Assembly (NCBI GenBank): GCA_905234835.1
Contig: CAJOIZ010000005.1
Location: 16,161-80,160, forward strand
Direction of reading: 5' to 3'
DNA length: 64,000 nt
Source of the DNA: Paludibacteraceae bacterium
GTDB lineage: Bacteria > Bacteroidota > Bacteroidia > Bacteroidales > Paludibacteraceae
Below are positions 59,111 through 64,000 of this stretch, one piece after another. The notes under the pieces are model-generated. The model searched no databases and was not told the DNA's origin. It saw only the letters and a program-made list of their open reading frames with translations. A program made the position numbers and the translations under genes. Position 1 is the first letter of the stretch. Each line of letters opens with the position of its first letter.

Positions 59111-60775
59111 ATGAACACGACAATCACACTTCGAGAGTACCTCGAAAAAGGGAAAAAATTTGTTATACCAGACTATCAGAGAGGTTATGTCTGGGGAAAA
59201 AATCATGATGGTGAAAAAAACTCCGTAGAGAACCTTATAGATGATTTAATTACAAGGTATAACGCTTCCGCAGATGTGTTTCTTCAAGGATTTACAGTGT
59301 CAGAGAAAAGCAATGAAATAGTAATCATTGATGGACAGCAACGTACTACCTGTCTGTATTTATTGCTAAAGTGGCTTGGGTATGCAAATCCGATAGAGAT
59401 CCAATACAAAATCCGTAAAGCTTCTAATGATTATCTAAAATCTTTGGACTTAAACCAAATTGACGAAAATGTCGAAGAGGAATATCAAGATATATTCTTC
59501 TTTAAGAAAACCTTGCGAATCATATCGTCAAAACTCCAACATATTGATAAAACGAAATTTCTGTCATTCTTGCTTTCAAATGTAAAGTTCTTGTATATCA
59601 ATGTGGAAGAAGATAAGGCGACCAGAATCTTTACTATGATGAATGGAAACAAGGCGCAAATGAAACAAGAAGAAATAATTAAAGCAGAGATTCTTAGAAT
59701 AGCTGCATTAAACACTTCTGACATCATAGATTTTCAGCTGGAATGGGAGCACAATATGTTAAGAAGCAGGTATTCAAGAAAATGGGACAAGTGGTTGCAT
59801 TGGTGGAATAACAAAGAGGTTCAAGAACTCTTTCGTTGCTATAATAATATGGGACTCTTGATTTCCTCCTACTTACAGCAAAGAAAAGGAGACCTTTTGA
59901 CTTTTGAGAACTTCAAAACGAAATGCTTGCCTCAAGAGGCTTCTTATGAAGCAAAACAAACATTTGATGGACTCCGACGTTTGCAAAAGAGATTCGAAGA
60001 TGCATACAATGACCCATCAATACATAATATGATAGGTGGTATTTTAAGAATCCATAGTGCGGAAGACCAAAGAAAATTCATTTTTCATTATTTTGTCGAA
60101 GACCATAGAGAGAACCTTGAAGAATATTACAAATTGGTTTTTCTTGGTATGACACACGACGAGATTTCAGGAAACAAAAAGAAAGAGTTTGCCGACAAGT
60201 ATTATCGCGTCCTCACTGCGATAAATGACGATTTCGTTTATTTAGATGACGATAATAAAGAACAAGCATTTCGTTTACTGCTACGACTAAATATAGATCA
60301 AGATATACAGCAAAATCGTTTGTTTAACTTTGACATCTGGGAAGAACGTTCTCTGGAACATATTCAACCAAAATCAAAAGTAGGACATGAAGCAGAAGGG
60401 GTATGGTATGATGGTAACGACGCACCTAAAAATAAAGATGAATTTACCATGCTGCGTGCAGACATACATGCGACTATAAATTCCATTACATATAGCACCT
60501 CAGAGCATAGTATCGGTAATCTTGTATTATTGTATAAAAATGAAAATTCCCAATTCAACAATAGTAACTTTTTTGAAAAGAAAGAATTGTTTTTCAATCC
60601 TAACAAAAAGGAACTATTCAGAAGCCGGCATTTGCTGCACACAGTATGTGTATTCGCAGAAAAACAAGATTGGAATGGTGAAGCCATTGCCATAAACAAA
60701 ATTAAAACAATTGAGAAATTTGAAGCAGACTATGCTTCCTTAAAAGCCAAGTTTGAGTATGAAAAACAAGAATAA
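59111..60775 (+). CDS. DUF262 / DUF1524-type (GmrSD-like) protein
   Basis: 554 residues. N-terminal DUF262: FVIPDYQRGYVWG, then EIVIIDGQQRTTCLYLLLKW and, near residue 180, RIFTMMNGNKAQMKQEEIIK. The C-terminal part has SLEHIQPKSKVGHEAEG, the LEHIxP start of the DUF1524 HNH-like nuclease, and SIGNLVLLYKNENSQFNN. GmrSD-type enzymes use DUF262 for nucleotide hydrolysis and cut modified phage DNA. It overlaps the next DUF262 gene by 17 bases, so the two form one unit. Confidence 0.88.
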   Translation: MNTTITLREYLEKGKKFVIPDYQRGYVWGKNHDGEKNSVENLIDDLITRYNASADVFLQGFTVSEKSNEIVIIDGQQRTTCLYLLLKWLGYANPIEIQYKIRKASNDYLKSLDLNQIDENVEEEYQDIFFFKKTLRIISSKLQHIDKTKFLSFLLSNVKFLYINVEEDKATRIFTMMNGNKAQMKQEEIIKAEILRIAALNTSDIIDFQLEWEHNMLRSRYSRKWDKWLHWWNNKEVQELFRCYNNMGLLISSYLQQRKGDLLTFENFKTKCLPQEASYEAKQTFDGLRRLQKRFEDAYNDPSIHNMIGGILRIHSAEDQRKFIFHYFVEDHRENLEEYYKLVFLGMTHDEISGNKKKEFADKYYRVLTAINDDFVYLDDDNKEQAFRLLLRLNIDQDIQQNRLFNFDIWEERSLEHIQPKSKVGHEAEGVWYDGNDAPKNKDEFTMLRADIHATINSITYSTSEHSIGNLVLLYKNENSQFNNSNFFEKKELFFNPNKKELFRSRHLLHTVCVFAEKQDWNGEAIAINKIKTIEKFEADYASLKAKFEYEKQE

Positions 60776-63053
60776 CTTCATTACCGGAGAAACATACACT
60801 TTGTCAGAATTATTCTCCGGGACACATAAGATTATCATCCCCGATTTACAGCGAGACTATTGTTGGGGAGATAAAATCCATACTTCAGAAAAGAAAGAAT
60901 TGGTTACGGGATTTGTATCTTCATTAGTTGAGCAATTTAACAACAATCAGGGAACAGAATCCTTAAATTTAGGTTTAATCTATGGTTACGAAGCACCGGA
61001 GAACCATATCCAACTATGCGATGGTCAGCAGCGAATAACTACCTTATTTCTCCTACTCGGAATGTTAAATAGGGCTGTACCCGATAATATGTTCAAACAA
61101 TATCTGATTTCCGATTTCGAGTACGTTAACGATGACAAAGAACCTTATTTGCAGTACTCCATAAGAGAATCTTCATTGTATTTTCTTAGCGATTTAGTAT
61201 GCCATTTCTTTATACACAAGAAAGATGATCGCTATTTTGTGGATGATGTAGAACATATAAAAGATAGTGCTTGGTTCTTTAGAGAATATGGTTCCGATCC
61301 AAGTATTCAAAGTATTATACGGGCATTATCCGCTATCCATACCATAATAAAAAAACAAGAAGAGACATGGTGTATTGATTTTGGCACGTATATTACTCAA
61401 AAACTGACATTCATGTACTACGACATGGAAAATAGAAAGAACGGGGAAGAAACATTTGTGGTAATAAATACAACGGGTGAGCCTCTTACCAATACCCAGA
61501 ATCTGAAACCGCTTATCTCAATGGAACCATTGAATGCCGCATACCATAGAGACGGTCATACCTTATCGGAAGATTGGGAAGAAATTGAAAACTGGTTCTG
61601 GAAAAACAGACTTGGTGACAACGATACAGCGGAAGCGGGATTTAATGAATTTCTTCGTTGGGTAACCATGGCGCATTCTGACGAGAAAACTCTTAAACAA
61701 ATCTTAGCAGATGGCATTTATACATACCCCAAGGAGCATATACCCTTTCATGTTATCCGACAATATTGGGAGGTTGTAAAATTCCTATTTGAAGAATGGG
61801 AAAATAGAGACTGTTTAAGTAAGGCATACTTGTCTCCATCTCCAAACAGAGAAATGAAAGGCAACAAAGTAGTTAACCAAATTGACTGTTTTCACATCCT
61901 TCCACTAATAGTCTATTGTGCTCAATGGGAGGTGAATCGTCCAGATGATAGGAATTTACATAGACTATACGAATTTTTACATAACTTATCGCGTATTGAT
62001 AATGTTAGGAAATCTGTTAATTCATTAGTAAATGATGTGAATCAAATAGCCAAAACATGTCGTGACATAATTGATATAATAGATACTCCATTGTACGACA
62101 CGATATCAAATATTATTTTATCAACAGAAGAGAAACTAAAGTTAAAAATTCTAAAGGAGCATCAAGCTGATCGAAATGAAATAGAAGAATTATTTTGGAG
62201 CGCACAAAGTTGTAAAATTAAGAGCCATCGTATTTGGTCTGGTCAAATTATGCCGCTGATAGAATGGGCACAAGACGAAAATGGTTTTAATAAGGACATG
62301 TTCAAAAAATATTCTCATATATTTGATCAGGTATTTGTAGATAACTGCGATAAAAGTATAGATATTGTTAGACGTGCACTTATAACACGAAAACTTAAAA
62401 CCTATCCCAAAAAATTTAGTGGGTACACAAATTTTTCTTTCGCTTGGGAATGGAGCGATTGGCAAAATTTGATTAACGAGAACACAGAGAAATTTAAATT
62501 ATTCTTCGATGATCTCAGTAATGGTATGAGTTATGAGAGTATGATTACTGCTTATACAGATAGTGAACCATGGTCAGAATTTGCAAAACAGAAATATCTG
62601 TTGGAATATTGTCATCAAAAAAACATACAATTGTATGATAAAGAGGGATGGTTATGTATTCGAGAACAACGCGCTACAAAATACATGTCAGTAAAGAATC
62701 TTCATCTATATCATTATTTACAAAGCTCGCTAAGTATAGATGATTGGTCAATAGAAAAGTATGACAATACAGATGCACACGTAATAGTTGTTGAAAATAA
62801 AATCCAGAACTTCGTTTTCGATATTCGATATAGTGAGCCAGATCCATCTACATGGGTATTGAATTTCTTTAAACGTAAAGCAGATAATGCAGAAGTAGAA
62901 TCTGCTTTAGAGGCTTATATAGACAATACATGGAGTTTTAATGGTGCACGTTATGAGAAGTCATTAATCTTCATCGACTCTGGTAATTATTCTTATCCAA
63001 ACGTTCTGCAAGAATTGACTGCTATTATAAACAAACTGGAAGGCAATATCTAG
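60759..63053 (+). CDS. Second DUF262-domain protein, large
   Basis: 764 residues from ATG 60759 (MKNKNNFITGETYTLSELFS). DUF262 motifs again: IIPDLQRDYCWGDK, HIQLCDGQQRITTLFLLLGM and TFVVINTTGEPLTNTQNLKP. The long C-terminal part is helical and has no DUF1524-type LEHIxP, so catalysis of DNA cleavage would rest with the first protein or the third. Its last residues run to TAG directly before the next ATG. Found as a pair with the DUF1524-bearing gene. Confidence 0.82.
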   Translation: MKNKNNFITGETYTLSELFSGTHKIIIPDLQRDYCWGDKIHTSEKKELVTGFVSSLVEQFNNNQGTESLNLGLIYGYEAPENHIQLCDGQQRITTLFLLLGMLNRAVPDNMFKQYLISDFEYVNDDKEPYLQYSIRESSLYFLSDLVCHFFIHKKDDRYFVDDVEHIKDSAWFFREYGSDPSIQSIIRALSAIHTIIKKQEETWCIDFGTYITQKLTFMYYDMENRKNGEETFVVINTTGEPLTNTQNLKPLISMEPLNAAYHRDGHTLSEDWEEIENWFWKNRLGDNDTAEAGFNEFLRWVTMAHSDEKTLKQILADGIYTYPKEHIPFHVIRQYWEVVKFLFEEWENRDCLSKAYLSPSPNREMKGNKVVNQIDCFHILPLIVYCAQWEVNRPDDRNLHRLYEFLHNLSRIDNVRKSVNSLVNDVNQIAKTCRDIIDIIDTPLYDTISNIILSTEEKLKLKILKEHQADRNEIEELFWSAQSCKIKSHRIWSGQIMPLIEWAQDENGFNKDMFKKYSHIFDQVFVDNCDKSIDIVRRALITRKLKTYPKKFSGYTNFSFAWEWSDWQNLINENTEKFKLFFDDLSNGMSYESMITAYTDSEPWSEFAKQKYLLEYCHQKNIQLYDKEGWLCIREQRATKYMSVKNLHLYHYLQSSLSIDDWSIEKYDNTDAHVIVVENKIQNFVFDIRYSEPDPSTWVLNFFKRKADNAEVESALEAYIDNTWSFNGARYEKSLIFIDSGNYSYPNVLQELTAIINKLEGNI

Positions 63054-63569
63054 ATGACCACCTACATTGCAAACACTGACCATTATAGCCAAGTCATTGC
63101 ACAGATTCCGAAGGTCAAGCGGTTACTATGGATTGCAACCGCTGACCTGAAGGACTTGTACGTTGAGAAGAAAGGCGGGGCGGTTGTTCCGCTACTTCAG
63201 ATTCTCAATGACTTGGTGAAAAAAGGTGTGGAGGTGCGTCTTATTCATGCCAAAGAACCGGGCACTGCATTTCGCGAAGATTTTGATAAGTATCCGGCTT
63301 TATGGGGTGGTATGGAGCGTCGCTTGTGTCCGCGCGTTCACATGAAGATTATTGTGATGGATAGCGAATTGGTGTATATCGGCTCGGCTAATCTCACCGG
63401 CGCAGGAATGGGTATGAAGTCTTCTGCTAATCGAAACTTTGAAGCCGGCATATTAACCGATGAGCCGGGATTCATTGATTCTGCCATGAGTCACTTCGAT
63501 TCGGTATGGGAAGGCACTCATTGCAAAAAATGCGGACGAAAAGAGTTTTGCGGTGATAGAATAAAGTAA
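63054..63569 (+). CDS. Single-HKD phospholipase-D-like nuclease with a C-terminal zinc-ribbon-like tail
   Basis: 171 residues. One HKD motif: HMKIIVMDSELVYIGSANLT (H, K and D in the right spacing, then GSANLT). Single-HKD proteins of this size dimerise and act as nucleases such as Nuc and BfiI. The end, HCKKCGRKEFC, gives three cysteines and a histidine for zinc. The ATG follows the TAG of the previous gene with no gap. Third and last of the DUF262-DUF262-PLD set. Confidence 0.87.
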   Translation: MTTYIANTDHYSQVIAQIPKVKRLLWIATADLKDLYVEKKGGAVVPLLQILNDLVKKGVEVRLIHAKEPGTAFREDFDKYPALWGGMERRLCPRVHMKIIVMDSELVYIGSANLTGAGMGMKSSANRNFEAGILTDEPGFIDSAMSHFDSVWEGTHCKKCGRKEFCGDRIK

Positions 63570-64000
63570 ACCATAGTGTTTTACGGGCTTAACTCAAGCA
63601 ATCCGTCATAAGAAATACTTGCTTAGCTGCGTTTTTTGAGTACATTTGTAGTTGAAAAGAAAACGAAATTAACTCTAAAAAAACAACACTATGCAAGTCA
63701 AAAATGAATGCAAAATGTCACTGCTCCCATGAGTCATCCGTAAGAAAAATCCTTTGTTCTATTACCCCAGAATCTGATTCGGGTTCGAAAAGTATGTCCA
63801 TTACTCTGGATTTTATCTGGTTGTCCTGTTGTCACACGTGATGTCAAAAAGATAATTTTTTATTACATTTTTCTTTAACACGAATAGATAAAATATGCTG
63901 ACATTGAGCGAGTTTCGCGGATTGTATGCTCCTTTCGGTTCTTTCGTCCTGTCCTTGTTGTCATTTTCGTTTAATTTGACAACAAAAATAGGCCTTTCCT
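63570..64000 (+). other. AT-rich stretch without a recognised gene
   Basis: A TACATTTG near 63641 could be a -7 element. After it, ATG 63690 reads MQVKNECKMSLLP and stops, possibly a broken gene start. Beyond that no frame resembles a known protein before the window ends. Confidence 0.4.

Overview
The window looks like a chromosomal segment of an uncultured or poorly described member of the Bacteroidales. The signs are promoters of the Bacteroidetes type (TTTG about 19 bases before TAnnTTTG) in front of many genes, DUF4831- and DUF4835-like envelope proteins beside recN, a BspA-like leucine-rich repeat surface protein, short C-terminal sorting-like tails of the type IX secretion kind, meso-diaminopimelate dehydrogenase, and very low use of recognisable ribosome binding sites. 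I saw no rRNA, tRNA or CRISPR array. Genus cannot be fixed from the sequence alone.

Layout. 1-4.9 kb: leftward purine genes guaB-guaA-purE-purL (purL runs off the edge). 5.0-6.5 kb: a metallo-beta-lactamase/beta-CASP RNase-like protein. 6.7-9.0 kb: a leftward three-gene set of an AbiEi-like winged-helix regulator, an AbiEii-like nucleotidyltransferase and a calcineurin-like phosphoesterase. 9.4-9.9 kb: decayed remains of a RhuM-type gene and of another gene. 9.9-14.9 kb: a leftward NYN protein / winged-helix nuclease-like protein / Dam methylase-reader-nuclease fusion / DpnA-like methylase locus, with two terminator-bearing RNA leaders. 14.9-15.5 kb: a fragment of a second Dam methylase and a 191-base MITE-like element. 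15.5-16.3 kb: two small paralogous proteins. 17.2-42.5 kb: mostly ordinary core genes on the plus strand (rpsO, serpin, class I fumarase, M23-like protein, dxr, a giant surface protein behind a 4-base phase-variation tract, C69 dipeptidase, pepD, DUF456, proline-tRNA editing protein, MATE pump, BspA-like protein, AlbA_2 regulator, ddh, DUF4831, DUF4835, recN).

42.6-63.6 kb is a more AT-rich accessory region. It holds three paralogous WYL regulators, three proteins that look like distant uracil-DNA-glycosylase-superfamily members, two DnaQ-like exonucleases, a DnaB-like protein with an altered Walker A, a repeated small-protein/211-residue pair, and a DUF262 + DUF262 + phospholipase-D-type nuclease set. 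Five promoters in this region share one design: a 17-base dyad exactly 10 bases upstream of TAnTTTTG. Three of them also start their transcript with the same 8-base stem (CAGCGTGA...TCACGCTG) around a loop of variable length. This repeated promoter/leader module linking WYL regulators with glycosylase-like and nuclease genes is the best candidate for an undescribed system.

Four genes in the accessory region are broken by a nonsense codon, a 4-base duplication, a probable 4-base loss or an A-run slip, while the core genes are intact. Intergenic spaces also carry several unrelated tandem arrays that share an 11-base period.
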